From: Aporrectodea caliginosa | Lineage: Eukaryota; Annelida; Clitellata; Crassiclitellata; Lumbricidae | Assembly: GCA_020284085.1 (NCBI GenBank) | Contig: JACEVL010000672.1 | Location: 1-64,000 of the forward strand | DNA length: 64,000 nucleotides | Reading direction: 5' to 3' | Shown here: positions 35,363 to 51,344 of the stretch, piece after piece | Layout: each line of letters begins with the position of its first letter | Position numbering within the stretch: the stretch's first letter is position 1 | Translations under genes and position numbers: made by a program | Notes under the pieces: generated by a model | What the model was told of the DNA's origin: nothing | The model's database searches: none | What the model saw: the letters and a program-made list of their open reading frames with translations, nothing else

Positions 35363-37185
35363 CTACAGAAATAACACACACACACACGCAACTTAAGCTT
35401 AAGTTCATATCACATGAAGCTACCACAGACGTAATATGTCGACAGTGGAACAGACGCATAAGCAGACAGACAGAACGACACACAGACGGACAAAGAAAGT
35501 TCGAGTCAAAGACATTCCTGAACAAAAACAAGTACATATCGATTGACCAGAATAGGTTCTGCTGTCTTAACTTAACTGAAGTCGCTACATAAATGTCGAA
35601 GACGTCGATAACACTGAATGCTTTGAGAAACAGAGAAGAGTTGTATAACAAGAGCGCCATCTATTCGTAACAATCCAGTAAGAGGGTATGTCACCCAATA
35701 GTTTCCCTATATGACTGGATATCGACCCCTTCCCCCTCCTGAAGCCAAACGCAACACAACTGACGCGTCTGAGAGACTTTGACGATGACGTCTGGCCAAC
35801 GACGACAACGATGACGTCGTCTCTCAAACTCTTTGATCGTCTTCATCGTCTTTTCTTGATTTGTCTCCTATCGCAGTTTTCTTTATGTAGTCAACTGATC
35901 TCGCTATCGGTGATTGGTTATTATTATTATTATTATTTTCATTTCCAGTCAGCCTTTGGTTCCCCCCCCACGACGCCCGATCTTCTCTTCATTGCGTTTG
36001 CTCGATGCCCTCCCTCTGACTGCCTCTCCGCTGTTGAGCTGACCCCCTCCGTGGCTGGATTAATGTGATTCGAAGAAGACAAGAAGGAGTCAAGTGCATC
36101 GTACCAAGTCTCTTCTATATCGACTGCTGCTATTTACCCCGGATGATGTTGCAGCATCCAGGGTAATAGCTGCTGCTGCTACGTTCGTTCGTTCTTCAGA
36201 CGGCAAGAGAACGTAAACAGACAACACTGCAGCAGATACTATACTCAATAGATGGGGGGCCACATTTCGTCTTAAAGAGATCGTCCGGTTCAAGGGTCAA
36301 CCGTTGACCTCGACTGCTGTACCAGACGGGACGACATTTACAACCGACAAGCACTGTTGGCCCATTAAACTTAAATCCTGGTTGAATCCACAGTCTAGAT
36401 CTGAAGCACTCCTTCTCTTATCGTGGTTGTTTATGTACTCTGGACTCGTAACCCTCCGTCCGTCCGTCCATCCACCCATCCGTCCCTCCATCCGTCCTTC
36501 CGTCCTTCTGTCCGTCCGTCCGTCCGTTCGTCCGTCCGTCTCTTTCTTCTAATTGATACGCTGCCTCAAAATGCAGTTTTCAATATTGAGGTGTCTCGAT
36601 TAGAGCCATTTTGTCTTTAGTCCTACGACAGACGATCTCTGTTGACATGACTGTCATGACTGAAGAACAGTTGCTTCTCTAGCTGTTGCACTGTCAGCAC
36701 TGAATGAGTGTTGGGACCGTTTGAGTTGTTAACATGTAGATAGAGTTATAAGTGAAAGCCTTGTTCTGTGTTTGCAATTGTGTAACACCTCATCAGGCCT
36801 TCGACAAGGAACCATACCGCCTTCGATCGACGATCTAGAACTTTGAAGAGGAGTACACGCTTTGCCAGTTCAGCCCCAGGATACTTGGCTACCACTTGAA
36901 TATTTATGTAATTAACTGTTTTATGTGCATAATCACATATCCTGATCACAGTTCAATCCGCCAACAGCTATGACGTCAGCCAACGTCTAAAAATAGATTT
37001 CTGCTGAGCACCGGCTGATCACGTGTTCTGACATAGCCTTACCTAAGCCAAGCACTTGAAATCGAGGGCAACATCACTCGACCCCTCTTAATAATTACGG
37101 ACCAATTATTTTATAGGTCGATTAATGGAGTTTTCACGGTTTCGTTCATTCTGTGCTGCAGGTATTTGTGCATGTATGTATGTAT
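35363..37185. other. Upstream of gene A; first exon not found
   Basis: Should contain gene A's start exon and promoter. I see no certain candidate. A (TTA)n stretch lies near 35920-35937 and a (CCGT)n tract at about 36455-36545. Confidence 0.5.
36455..36545. repeat. (CCGT)n tetranucleotide tract
   Basis: Impure CCGT/CCAT tetranucleotides, about 90 bp. Confidence 0.85.
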
Positions 37186-37594
37186 GTATAAGCATATGCA
37201 CATGCGAATGTATCTGTGAACGCATGCATATGTGAATGTATCTATGAGAATATGCATATGCATGGGCGTATTTAGGGGGAGTTTAGGGGTTCAAACCCCC
37301 ATATAACTTTCCGAGAATTTTCTATATGCTTTTACATGTGAAATACCAAAAAACCATAATTTTTGAGACCATCTCCAACGGAAAACTCTCCCCGAAATCT
37401 TAAAACCCGCTCCGAAAGTTTTTCCTGGCTACGCCCATGTGCATGTGTATTTATGAACATATGCATAGGTGAATGTATTTATGAACATATGCATAGGTGA
37501 ATGTATTTATGAACATATGCATAGGTGAATGTATTTATGAACATATGCATAGGTGAATGTATTTATGAACATATGCATAGGTGAATGTATTCAT
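37186..37594. repeat. 28-bp tandem repeat interrupted by a MITE
   Basis: Five near-identical units of GAACATATGCATAGGTGAAT plus GTATTTAT run from 37455 to 37594. More diverged units lie at 37186-37252. A hAT element separates the two parts. Confidence 0.9.
37261..37439. mobile_element. 179-bp hAT MITE
   Basis: Ends CATGGGCGTATTTAGGG and CCTGGCTACGCCCATG are inverted. The flanking 8-mers TGCATATG and TGCATGTG differ at one base, as expected for an older hAT duplication. Confidence 0.75.
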
Positions 37595-37814
37595 GTATCA
37601 GGTCGTTCACAAAGCGCCATCAAGGAAACATCCGCGATTGCTGCATGTACAGCCATCCAACTTAATCCTAAACAGCATGTTTATATAGTTGAATGATATA
37701 GGCACATGGAAAGCATGGCAAACATGCATGCATATACATATATATGTATATATAATATATATATTCACAAGAAGGACAGAAGAGTCGCATGGATTGAGTC
37801 AACTGTGGTGAATT

Positions 37815-38045
37815 GTAAACAGAGCAGATTGAGAAGAGTTCGTAATCGTAGTTCACTTCTAAAGCGCCAATGGAGAACCAAACGCAGCGCTCCGTCGAGT
37901 CAGAGGGTTTATCCAAAACGGAAATCGGAAGGAGGGCCGGGTTCGGTTGCCAGAAGGTCAGGGGGGGTTGGAGAAGGTTGTCTTCGGTGTCTGACAACTG
38001 GAAGAGTTTGACCTTAACCTCCGCCGGTTGTGTCATAACTTCAGT
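37815..38045 (-). mobile_element. LINE/SINE 3' end, minus strand
   Basis: The minus strand ends ATTGGCGCTTTAGAAGTGAA then CTACGATTACGAA, the common retroelement tail type. The upstream frame (VKVKLFQLSDTEDNLLQPPL) has no domain I can name. Confidence 0.45.
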
Positions 38046-40419
<2,374 letters not shown>

Positions 40420-40470
40420 GCCCAGAGGCAAATGCACTGGCCGTCATGAATGACTGCTACTAGCAGCCAT

Positions 40471-40501
<31 letters not shown>

Positions 40502-40867
40502 GAGCAAAATACTATTAATTAAGTAGAAGAAGAACCGATCCTAAGAATTGCTATTGTTTACTTCGCGGCCTCCTTAAACTTACAAACGATGCCTCCTCCT
40601 CTCCTGCTCTGCAGACGCCGCCGTCCGTTGTTAAGAGCAACAACGCCGCAATGCCAATTCGTTTTTTGCTTTCGACCTATTTAATAATTGATTTCAATTC
40701 GTCTGAAATGCTATTGCGATTGCTTGAAGCCCAAAACAATTTTTACGGCTACTGTCACGTGTAAGCAAATAGGAGCCAAGAAAAGTTAATATCTTATGCT
40801 AACCTTAGCCCTCTTTCTTGATTAGTACTCCAAACTGTGTTCGTTACTTAATTAACACTTAATTAAC

Positions 40868-41420
<553 letters not shown>

Positions 41421-41997
41421 ATGTATACTTTAGTTTCGCACAAAGGGGAAGAGAGAAACTAAACGAAGACTACAACAAAATGACAAAATAACAAAAACTT
41501 CTCCACACACAGACTGGATGACAACTCAAACCGATGCTCCCCTGGAAGTGTAAGCCTTAGGCACCTTCGATCTGACATCAGACAGTCCTTTACCAACTAA
41601 ACCAAGACCGTTAACTAGATAATTAAACTCGTGTCCAAAACTGAATGTTAATGACAGCATATAATAATAAAATCCAATTAGCAAGTAAGTATGTGAGTTC
41701 AGTGCATGTCTTCTGGAATCGTAATCGCATATTTATGTAGCGCCTCTATGCTGAATAAAGCGCTATTCCTCAACGGAAGCCCTATAAATAGGATTGTGGC
41801 AATGATGCACTCGACTTACATACTTACACTTCAACCTCTGACCCTAGAACCGATCGATCGATCAATCGAAAAGCATCGGCTTCAGCGGATGACGAAAGAT
41901 GGGGAAAAGTCAACCAGATCAAGCATCCCGTTCGTAGGTCGCTAGGCAATCTATTACTTAATGATGGTCGTCTTATCCATAGAAATTATTGCAATGG

Positions 41998-42240
41998 TAC
42001 CCTCCTCCTCCTTCTACACCACCTCCTCCTTCTTCTCCTCCTCCTCTTCCTCCTTCTGCTCCCTTCTCTTCCTACTTCTCATCCCTCCTCCTTCTCCTCT
42101 TCCTCCTTCTCCTCCCTCCTCTTCCTACTTCTCATCCCTCCTCCTTCTTCTCCTCCTCCTCTTCCTCCCTTCTCCCTCCTCCTCTTCCTACTTCTCATCC
42201 CTCCTCATTCTCCTCTTCCTTCTCCTCCTCTCCTCCACAC
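41998..42240. repeat. Pyrimidine-rich (CTC/TTC) tract
   Basis: Impure CTC/TTC with internal longer repeats of TACTTCTCATCCCTCCTC at 42070, 42127 and 42190 (period about 60 bp). Confidence 0.85.
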
Positions 42241-42393
42241 ACCCTATCCGTGGCGTAATGGTTCGTAATCGCCTGAGTATTAGTATCAAGTGCTTGTGAT
42301 ATCGTGACCTTGGCCGTTGACCTTAACCTACCAGAACCAATTAATTAGCAATTGCTCTGGGCTTGACTTACTTGATTTCTAGGTTTCGGTGGT

Positions 42394-42510
<117 letters not shown>

Positions 42511-44105
42511 ATTCAACCGAATCGAGAGACTTAATGGAGAGACAATCGCATCGACCGGAATCCAGGACGACGTTGGTTCGAAGAGTCGTCATGACGACGA
42601 TGATAATGTAAGAAACAAGTGATGCAGCACACCTCCGAACACCTGAACGACTACTACCACTACTACCACTACTACCACTACTACTACTACTACCACTACT
42701 ACTATTATTTTTTGATGCCCCGAAGTATACAGTATTCCGATAACATAGTATTATTATTAAAAATATCATAATTATGACGATCATGACGATGATGACGATG
42801 ATGTGATCCAAATGCCAAAGCACTGAGTGACAGTTGGAAGAGAAGAATGCGCTTTGTAAGACAACGACGTCAGAATCGAAGGCAAGATGAACGAACGCCA
42901 AAAGGCAACGACAATTGCATCATCAGAATCCATTTATTTAGCGCAAGTAGGAGAATATAAACGGTCAATAAATCGCCATCGACAGAGAAATCGAGTGACC
43001 TACCTTTCTTGTCCTCTTCGTCTTCTTTCTTCTGCTTCTCCATTGTTCCTATTATCTGTTGTTTTGGCTCCAAATCCCTGCAAGGTCTCACCCTTTGTCC
43101 TTGGCCAAGCAACGCGGCGGCGAGCTTCGTCTTTCTGGTCGTTGACTCTCGGACGAGCAAATCGCCGCCTTTTGTAGAAGAAATCATTGCAGAAACCGGT
43201 CAGAGTCGGCAAATACGTGAGTTGGCTAACTAATTAACTGTCCGCTTTCAACTCGTCTCTCTCGCTCTCTCGCTCTCTTACGCAATTGCTGCAAAGGACA
43301 GAACTATAAAAACAGAATTGTAAAAACTGAATTGATCGTTGATTCGACCAACGTTAAGTGACTCTTCATAATTCGCGATGGTGCATATAATACGAGTCCT
43401 AATAGAACTAATAACAGTCAGCGTTCTGTTGACGATAGCATTCGAGAAATCACGTTGTCGGCGCGTGGTCACGCCTCTTCATGCATGTGCTAGGAGCCAG
43501 CTATGTTGTCATTGGCTCAGTCGTCGTCATATACGACGCCATGGCATACTTGAGGCTCTGCCGCCGCTGCCGCCGCTGTTACCGTTGCCGTTGCCGCCGC
43601 TAGAGGTGCTGCTGTCGGATGAATCGGCGTAGAGGCTGATGGTGGTTAAACAGAGGGAAGACCAACCGACCGATGCCTGGGGCTGCTGGCCAAGGGTTGG
43701 CCGTCGTTGGCCACAGATGAGGCCTGTGTCCCGTACGCCATTAGGTCTCTCTCTAGGCCTACCTATTGATTAGTAATTATTCCCTGTACAGCGGAATATC
43801 TAGAAAAACACTGGGAACTATAATATAAGTCCTTCACATTCATAATTAATACAATTAAGCTTAATTAACAATACGGTACTGCTAGCATAAATCAGGAACA
43901 CAGAAGACGTTCTTAGCTATAATCACTTAATTAGCAGTGGTGGTATTAAAGAGAAGACTATATTTTCAAAATCGATCTTATCGATGATACAGAAGAAGTT
44001 CTTGGCTATTGTGACTATCGTCGCCATGGTAACACTGATACCATTGTGATACAGAAGAGCTAACAACAAAGCTAATGAGTGACGATGTGATTTCGTTGTT
44101 TCAGA

Positions 44106-44312
44106 TGTCTGTCTGTTTGTCTGTCTGTTTGTCTGTCTGTTTGTCTGTCTGTTTGTCTGTCTGTTTGTCTGTCTGTTTGTCTGTCTGTTTGTCTGTCTGT
44201 TTGTCTGTCTGTTTGTCTGTCTGTTTGTCTGTCTGTTTGTCTGTCTGTTTGTCTGTCTGTTTGTCTGTCTGTTTGTCTGTCTGTTTGTCTGTCTGTTTGT
44301 CTGTCTGTTTGT
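44106..44312. repeat. 12-bp array (TGTCTGTCTGTT)n
   Basis: About 17 nearly perfect copies of a 12-bp unit made of TGTC, TGTC and TGTT tetramers. One GTCGG variant marks the right edge. Confidence 0.95.
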
Positions 44313-44529
44313 CGGTCTGTTCTAAATCAAAGCCGAAGATTAGTTCTGAGTTGTATCAGAAACCTTTGAGGACCCCCCCCGACCCCGACCCCGACCCCGA
44401 CCCCACCCCACAACCTGCTTTTCCATTTTTACTTTCTTCAGAAATACTGTGGCGATGTCATCTTTGTCTTGGTGTGTCTGTTTTTATAATCTGATCTATT
44501 CTCGTCTAATCTCCTCGAGTGTAATAACA

Positions 44530-44650
44530 TTATCGTATTCGTAATCGCAAACTCGAGATATCTAGAGCGCCCACAAAGCGAAGTCGAGGGAACCAGCTTA
44601 TTCAAAGGCGCTTAATCAAAACAGAATCGATAGGCAGAGGGTCAAAATCC
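44530..44650 (-). mobile_element. LINE 3' tail, minus strand
   Basis: The reverse complement carries CCTATCGATTCTG, AAGCGCC, GGGCGCTCTAGATA and GATTACGAATACGA, matching the 3' end at 18180-18270. Confidence 0.5.
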
Positions 44651-47600
44651 AGAGAGTCAGGCAGGCAAACAGTCAGACGGCTAAGGTGGACGATGTTTAG
44701 AGTTGAAATGGCGAGGGATGAGAAGAGAAGGAATCAGGATAGAACTTGTCCTGTATTACATGGACTATTACTGCCCGGAAAAAAACCCAGCTATATACTC
44801 TATGCGTCTTCGTGTCCATTACAGAGTTATACCCGCTGCTGACAGTTTTACCAGTAAAACATTTATTATTTGGATGCTTTACTCTTGTCCACAACACTGT
44901 ACACTGCATAGTTTGAAAAACACTAGAGATTACGATGTAATATTTGAGATTATAACCCTAACCCTAAACCAAAATGAGGTTAACAATTTATTAGTGCAAT
45001 AAATTATATACTTTCTTACTTACTTTACATCTGACCTGATGCGAATGAGGTGAGATATGATATAATCTGAAGTGAACAAAGCTTGGCTAATTCTGTTCAT
45101 TGTTGTTGGTTGAAACGATTTCAAAGGACAGGCGACCCACTCGGATTGTCGTCATCAGTCATAAAAAACCAGTCGTCAGGTCTCGGTGATCAAAGAGAGA
45201 ACGTGCAATGGTAGAAACGTAGGTAGGCCTATACCATTCCCAGGCACACAAGTGACGACGCTGTTTCTATGTCTGTAGAAGTCACTTTGTCTGTCTATAT
45301 TCGAAGTGTTCAGTTGTTCAAATAAGACGACCACTTGTCAACATACAGTTGAGAATGTCCAGGGTATCGAAGCTTCTATAAGTCTCGTCTTTGAAGCCAT
45401 GACATGAGGGACTCTGCAGAGGTTGGAAAAGACAGGACAGAAGCAGAGAATTACTTTCCATTGACGTTGAGTTGTATTGTGATGTGCAGACTGCTGCAGA
45501 GGTCTTGATGTAGAACAATTGTTTAGAGTTATGGGTAGCAATGCGAAGTTTTAAGTCTACTGGTCTCGAGTTTTTTATGATGAGTTAAGTAAAGTGTCAG
45601 AATATTCAGCATCTTAGAAAATAAGAAAGACTGACAACCAGAATTGTCGTTGTCTGTCGTTTTTCCGACTCCGCTCTTTCGACTTCCAACGAAACACAAA
45701 TGGCAGAGTTAGTCAAAACGGAGTAAAGTCTGATTGCTGTGACGGACAACAGAAGAACGAAATTGTAGACATTATTTTCTGTATCGTGGCAACACAGTCC
45801 TTTGTTAGAATGAGAATGAAAAGGAAATCCTCTTGATAATTATGATGATGGGCTGGACAGGATAGAAGCAAAGGACAAAAAATCGTAAAACAGAATAAGT
45901 TGTTGCTCGATTCATAGACCCTCAAAAGAACATATCTAGCACATGCAAAGAAGACACTGCTTCATAGATTCTTTTTCTGCCAACTCGCCAGGTGATGCTG
46001 TTAAGTTGCTATAACGTTAGAAACACTACACTGTGATACCTTATTCTGCCGATCGAACCTATTCTCATCCAACGCAGTTCATTTCAATCCATTCAAACCG
46101 AAGTCAGACGCATCCCGTATTTAAACTAACCGAATGCAGTCTATTCCAGGAGCCGATTCAATTCAACTTATCGGCTGAAGTTCAATCTGATTGATCTACT
46201 CTAATTGAATAGCTTTGCATAAAACCTATATGTTTCTTTGCAGCACGGTGCGTTCTTATTCTGTCAACTTATTTTTTATCGCATTCTATTCTATTCATTA
46301 GTCCAACATAGCCTGGTGCATTGCATTTTTATGCATTCTAACCCACTTAATTCTTCTCTTGAGGTTCGACAATATTAGTTGACTCTAATGTATGCGACGA
46401 CTCTAGAACTGTTCCTATGTAATGTTCTGCTTCGTTCGAGGTCGGTAATAATTTCGTTAGTTCTTAGTTCACAGATTCTTCGCGGAGGGAAACGCTTCCG
46501 TTGAAGAACACTCGCAGACACGAGGTCAGTCGTTGGCGGCGGAGGAAATACACTGTTGAAGCCACATTCACATCCATTTCTTCGAAGGCATCCATCGCCG
46601 GCCAAAGCTCGCAAACACGCCACAACTCAACCAACGTGAAACCAACTGCGCTGATATTGAGAAGGTGATAGACGTTGAGTTTAAGAAATTCTCAGGGAAG
46701 AGTGACGTTGCGTTCGTAAGACATATTATTATAATGAGAATATCAGAGCAGAATGAAGCGTCGAAAGCCATCCATCTTACCTGCCAGAACGAAGCCTAAA
46801 ATAAACAATGTTCGGAATGCATCTTCAGAAATAGAGCGTTATTAGTCCGAGACGATTTTATCGCTAGAGACCGCAACACACTTTGACCTCAGCCACCAAT
46901 ATCAACAAGAAGTATGAAGTAAACGGATCATCTCTCATTATATTCACATCAATGCTCTAATACGACGAATGTGTCCTGAACAGGAAAATGTTTAACAAAG
47001 TTCTGATAGAAGTTTCCAGATACGATATTTGCTTGGACAGTGGACAGACTGTGTCTATGATCGGTTGTATTGACCGACAGAAGTGACGCAGATGTCCTTG
47101 GCCCAGTCGTTAGCATTATGAGTGTTTTGCACTGTTGAAGAACTAGAGCTAATCAGAAAAAAAGTATCGGTCGTAAGTAAGTAAGTAAGTAAGCCGAAGA
47201 TAAGGCATGCGGCCTAAAGATTAGCCTATGCTGGCTGGCTCAACTGGTGCTAATTGGCTCTAATCATAATAGAAATCAAGTCAATGCAGAGCAATAATAA
47301 CAGTTCAAGTGCGTAACCTTTGGAGTCTATGATAATTGCTCGCAAGGACAGATTAGGCTTTGAGAAATAACAGTTAGGCAGCTTATGTAGTCGAGCAGTA
47401 CACATAGGCCAATAGAAATGCACCAGAGAAACACATTTCATTTAAACTGATTACATGGCACAGACGAAACGTAGTCATTTTCAATGTTCTATGCGTAGAC
47501 AAAACGCCGTGCCAATATTAGTAGCATTCAAAGACTTGAATACCGGTGAATAAGATAATAAAACTCAAAAATCCGTCACCCTAATATCGCGGTTTAATAA

Positions 47601-49095
47601 TTCCCCCATCAATCTGTAGGATTCTTCGTATTATAATCATATGGCGCCATGAAAAGCAGGAGAAAATGGACGATTTGGAAGGAGAAGTGACGTTTAATTG
47701 TAGGGTAAGGACGAGAGCTGATACAGAAGCAGACGAATCGATTAGATTAAAACTAAAAGATTGAAAGCGGCGGAAAGCAGCGGAAATCGAACTCTACTAA
47801 AGAGGAGAAAGGCAGACGAAGAAGAACTGAAGAGACGTCATCAGTAGAAATGGTGTTCAATAGAGATGCATCACAGAGTAGAAAAAGGCGCTATACTAAT
47901 GTAAGGTAATGGAGAAACAGGAGCCGTTATGAAAGCAGTCATGATGACCAAAATTCAGTTACACAGCCCCCCCGGGACTCCCCCCCCACAGGGCCAGGGC
48001 GTTGGACAGGCTGAGCTATTAATAGACAGTGAAATATTGTTGGGTAGTCTAAGTAAGAGGAGATCGGAGGATCAGGTATCGAGGTAGAGGTCAGAGGAGA
48101 TGTGCACTCAGCCTGCACCGCACTAAGAGTGGAGAAGTAAACATAGTTACATTGGACAAATTAGCATCTACATCCCACGCCACAAAGAAATGAGTCTTAT
48201 GACTAGGCTGTTCTGGTAACCGATTGACCAAAGAGTCGGAGAGGAAATTGGAGGAAGAAGCCAGAGAGGAAAAGACGGACCGAACACATGTACGACCCAG
48301 AGAGAGAGATGAACTTAATAGTGGGGGCCGCAGACACTCAGTCATTTCAAGTTGATCTAAAAGTTTCGCTTTCACTACCAATTTGAAGGTAATGGTATGT
48401 AGATCAATATTCGTCCGAGGGGAAAGCATGCAGATAAAAAATGAAGCGTGGGGGCTCGAAACCCCCTCCAGCCTATGCAAAAATATGTGTATTTTGCTCC
48501 AGTCATTTCCAGTAGATGCATAAGTTTAGTTTTTTCAGTACCAATTTGAAGGTAATGGTCTTTAGATCAACACTGGTCCGAAGGGAAAGCATTCAGATAA
48601 AAAAAATGAAGCTTAGGTGTTCGAAATCCCCTCCGTCCTTTGCGAAATATGTAGTGGATTTTACTCCAGTCATTTCAAATAGATGCAAAAGTTTCTTTTT
48701 GAGTACGAATTTCAAGGTAATGGTCTATAGATCAATACTGGTCCGAGAGGAAAGCATTCAGATAAAAAAAAATAAAGCGTGGGGGTTCGAAATCTCCCGG
48801 CCTATGCTAAATATGTAAACTGTTGTAACTTTTGAATGGATGATCCGATCTGAACATATTTGGTATGTCTGGATTCAGAATTATGAGTTGCAAGTGATAT
48901 TAACATGCATATTGCATATAAAAGGTTGTATTGTATATAAAGCGTGGGGGGTTCTAAATCCCTTTTCAGGCCTATGCGAAATATGCGCATTTTGCTCCAG
49001 TCATTTCCAGTAGATGCATAAGTTTCTTTTTTCAGTACCAATTTGAAGGTAATGGTCTATAGATCAATACTGGTTCGAGGGGAAAGCATTCAGAT

Positions 49096-49327
49096 TAGAG
49101 GTCTGCGGGTAGAGCATTTTTGCTACCCGACCCGTACCCGTAACACAGGACCGTTACCCGTACCCGTACCCGACCCGTACTCGAAATTACTACCCAACCC
49201 GACCCCTACCCGCGGGTATACCCGTACCGTACCCGCCACGTAATTAATAGGACTTCCTATGATCCCAGTCCAATGGTCTTACAAAGCATGTGGGTAGTAA
49301 TAATATGACGATAGTCTGATGATTACA

Positions 49328-49413
<86 letters not shown>

Positions 49414-50209
49414 CTGTTTCGGGACCCGCAGGAGACAGCACGCCTCTTTCAGCATATTTGAATTTGCACACAACTTGCACCTTTACACATTTGACCAGGT
49501 GAAGATGACCGTTAACTTCAGAACGACAAAACTCTTCGGATAGTTTCTTGGAGCCTGAGGAATTACACTCATTTAAAAATATAATAATAATAACTTTTAT
49601 GCAGCCAGCCATAACAAGGCAGTTTGCAACAAAATGCCGCTATTTGAATAGTTTAAGTATTTCTCAGAGGAAAAGGGATGATAGACTTGGTGTTTCAACT
49701 ATGCCTAGCCTCATCTACCGTAACTGCAACAACCTGTTTTAAACAAAAAACAACCTGTTTTAAAGAAAACACGACTGCTGGACTGCCAAGCTCGGCGTCA
49801 GCGACCTCCCGACACAGGCTGTCGGGACTGAAACCCAGATGAGACATATGTAAAAACCCTACGATCGGATTGTGCTAAATGGAAGCAAGCTATTTTGTAA
49901 TTGTAAATTGAACATTTATAAATGAATGTCAAACTCACTAAGGCGCACGGACATATAGGTCAACACAATGATATGGTACTTAGACAGGATACCGCCAGTT
50001 ATTGTAAGTCTCTGAAGGTGAAAGACTCATTATTACATGTAACCCAAAACTTCAGTTCGTTACGGGTAAAACCGGGTATACCCGTACCCGTAATGCTCCT
50101 ACCCGTACCCGACCCGACCCGTAATATGTCTACCCGACCCGTACCCGACCCGCGGGTACGGGTCGGGTACGGGTAAACCCGCGGGTACGGGTATACCCGC
50201 AGACCCCTA
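49096..50209. mobile_element. Non-autonomous hAT element with ACCCGT arrays, 8-bp TSD
   Basis: Exact 8-bp duplication ATTCAGAT at 49088-49095 and 50210-50217. Termini are TAGAGGTCTGCGGGTA and TACCCGCAGACCCCTA. Next to the left end lie repeats of TACCCGACCCG (about 49128-49235), and next to the right end their reverse complement (about 50090-50200), so the subterminal arrays are also inverted. The interior holds a (TAA)n run (about 49329-49411) and a TGAGGAATTACACTC-type retroelement tail. No transposase. Confidence 0.88.
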
Positions 50210-50439
50210 ATTCAGATTAAAAAATGAAGCGTGGGGGTTCGAAACCCCTCCGTCCTTTGTTAAATATGTAGTGGATTTTATTCCAGTCATTTCAAATAGA
50301 TGCAAAAGTTTCTTTTTCAGTACCAATTTGAAGGTAATGGTCTATTAGATCAATACTGGTCCTAGGGGAAAGCATTCAGATAAAAAAAATTAAGCGTGGG
50401 GGTTCTAAAGCCCCGGCCTATACAAAATATGTAAACTGT

Positions 50440-51344
50440 GCATCAACTTTCAGCTATGAAAAGGATGTGTACATCACTGCAGATGATGAAGTCCATCATG
50501 TAGGAAACAGTCCACCAATGGAGCAATGCAACCATGAAGAAGCATACGCTCGTGTCCTTATACATCTCTTACACGCACTTCAAACATGGTCACCTAGGAT
50601 GGTTCATACCGGAGATACTGATGTTGTCGAAATTCTGTTGAGTAATTTCCATCATATCAAGGTTCTGAATCCTGCTGCAGAAATCTGGATCTCCTTGAAA
50701 GCGGGAAAGACAACTAGAATGATCTCCCTGAACACTATTGCCTCAAACCTCGGAACGACAACGTGCAAAGCAATGGCCCTCTTTCATGCATTTACAGGAT
50801 CAGACATTTACACGGATCAGGATGGTTCAAGTTTAAGGGTAAGCGATACTGCTGCAAGTTGATGCACGAAGTGCCATCTCTCATGGAGAAATTTGCAACT
50901 GTCGTCGACACTCCATTTCTAACATTGCCAAGGCTGAAAGAAATGGCAGCGAAATTCGTCTGTAGGCTGTACTCCAATTACTCCAACGATGACATTGACG
51001 TTGACCTCGTCTGAATGAAGGTGTTCTCACAGAAGATTAGGGACGTGCAGAGAATTCCCCCAACAACCGATGCTTTGGATCAACATCTCAAAATAAGCGT
51101 ATTGCAAGCGAGCATATGGACAACAGCTCAGAGGTCCATGATGCCTTTGAACAACCCCACTAATCATGGGTGGAAGGAAGAGGAAGGCAAGCTGCTTCCC
51201 GTATGGACCTCGCTGCCCCTCGCCAGGGATGTATTCCACCTGGATCTGAAGTGCACTTGCACAAGTACCTGCTCTCTCTGCAAGTGCATGAAGGCAAAAT
51301 TGAAATGCACACGTCTTTGCAAGTGTACATGTGCGAAGTAGCTG
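50440..51344 (+). pseudogene. Decayed HAFTGxD-family protein with Cys-rich end
   Basis: Three frames join into one product of about 300 residues. The first has HEEAYARVLIHLLHAL, then MVHTGDTDVVEILLSNFHHI and KAMALFHAFTGSDIY. A frame change near 50830 leads to KFKGKRYCCKLMHEVPSLME. An in-frame TGA at 51012 precedes IPPTTDALDQHLKISVLQAS and NHGWKEEEGKLLPVWTSLPL, ending in a Cys-rich tail (CTCTSTCSLCKCMKAKLKC, then CKCTCAK). From memory, this order (EEADTR, DTDVV, FHAFTGCD, GKGK, PP-----L--H--R--YQ, GW, W-LP, CxCxxxC) is a large uncharacterised family in marine invertebrates. One frameshift and one stop make this copy inactive. Its position between mirror-image arrays suggests it is the element's own gene. 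Confidence 0.7.

Larger units (their letters stand above)
42511..48340. other. Large stretch with no recognised gene
   Basis: No exon set I can support. Items seen: (CTA)n near 42648-42705, a GC-rich CCGCCG/CCGTTG block at 43560-43605, the 12-bp array at 44106, a C-rich GACCCC tract near 44375-44410, a retroelement tail at 44530-44650, and (AAGT)n near 47175-47195. Minus-strand frames around 43000-43210 and 43540-43640 (Gly/Ser-rich) could be exons but have no domain. Confidence 0.5.

Noticed and set aside
37455..37594. Regular 28-bp repeats resembling a CRISPR array
   Set aside because: The units are directly adjacent with no unique spacers, and the genome is eukaryotic.
42870..43212. Minus-strand basic frames that could be a first exon
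   Set aside because: No domain, no clear donor site and no neighbouring exon to join, so it was not annotated as a gene.
44075..44494. 139-residue frame of CLSV repeats
   Set aside because: A 12-bp tandem repeat; no domain, no splice context.
44955..44975. Telomere-like ACCCTAACCCTAA words
   Set aside because: Only two or three copies, not an array.
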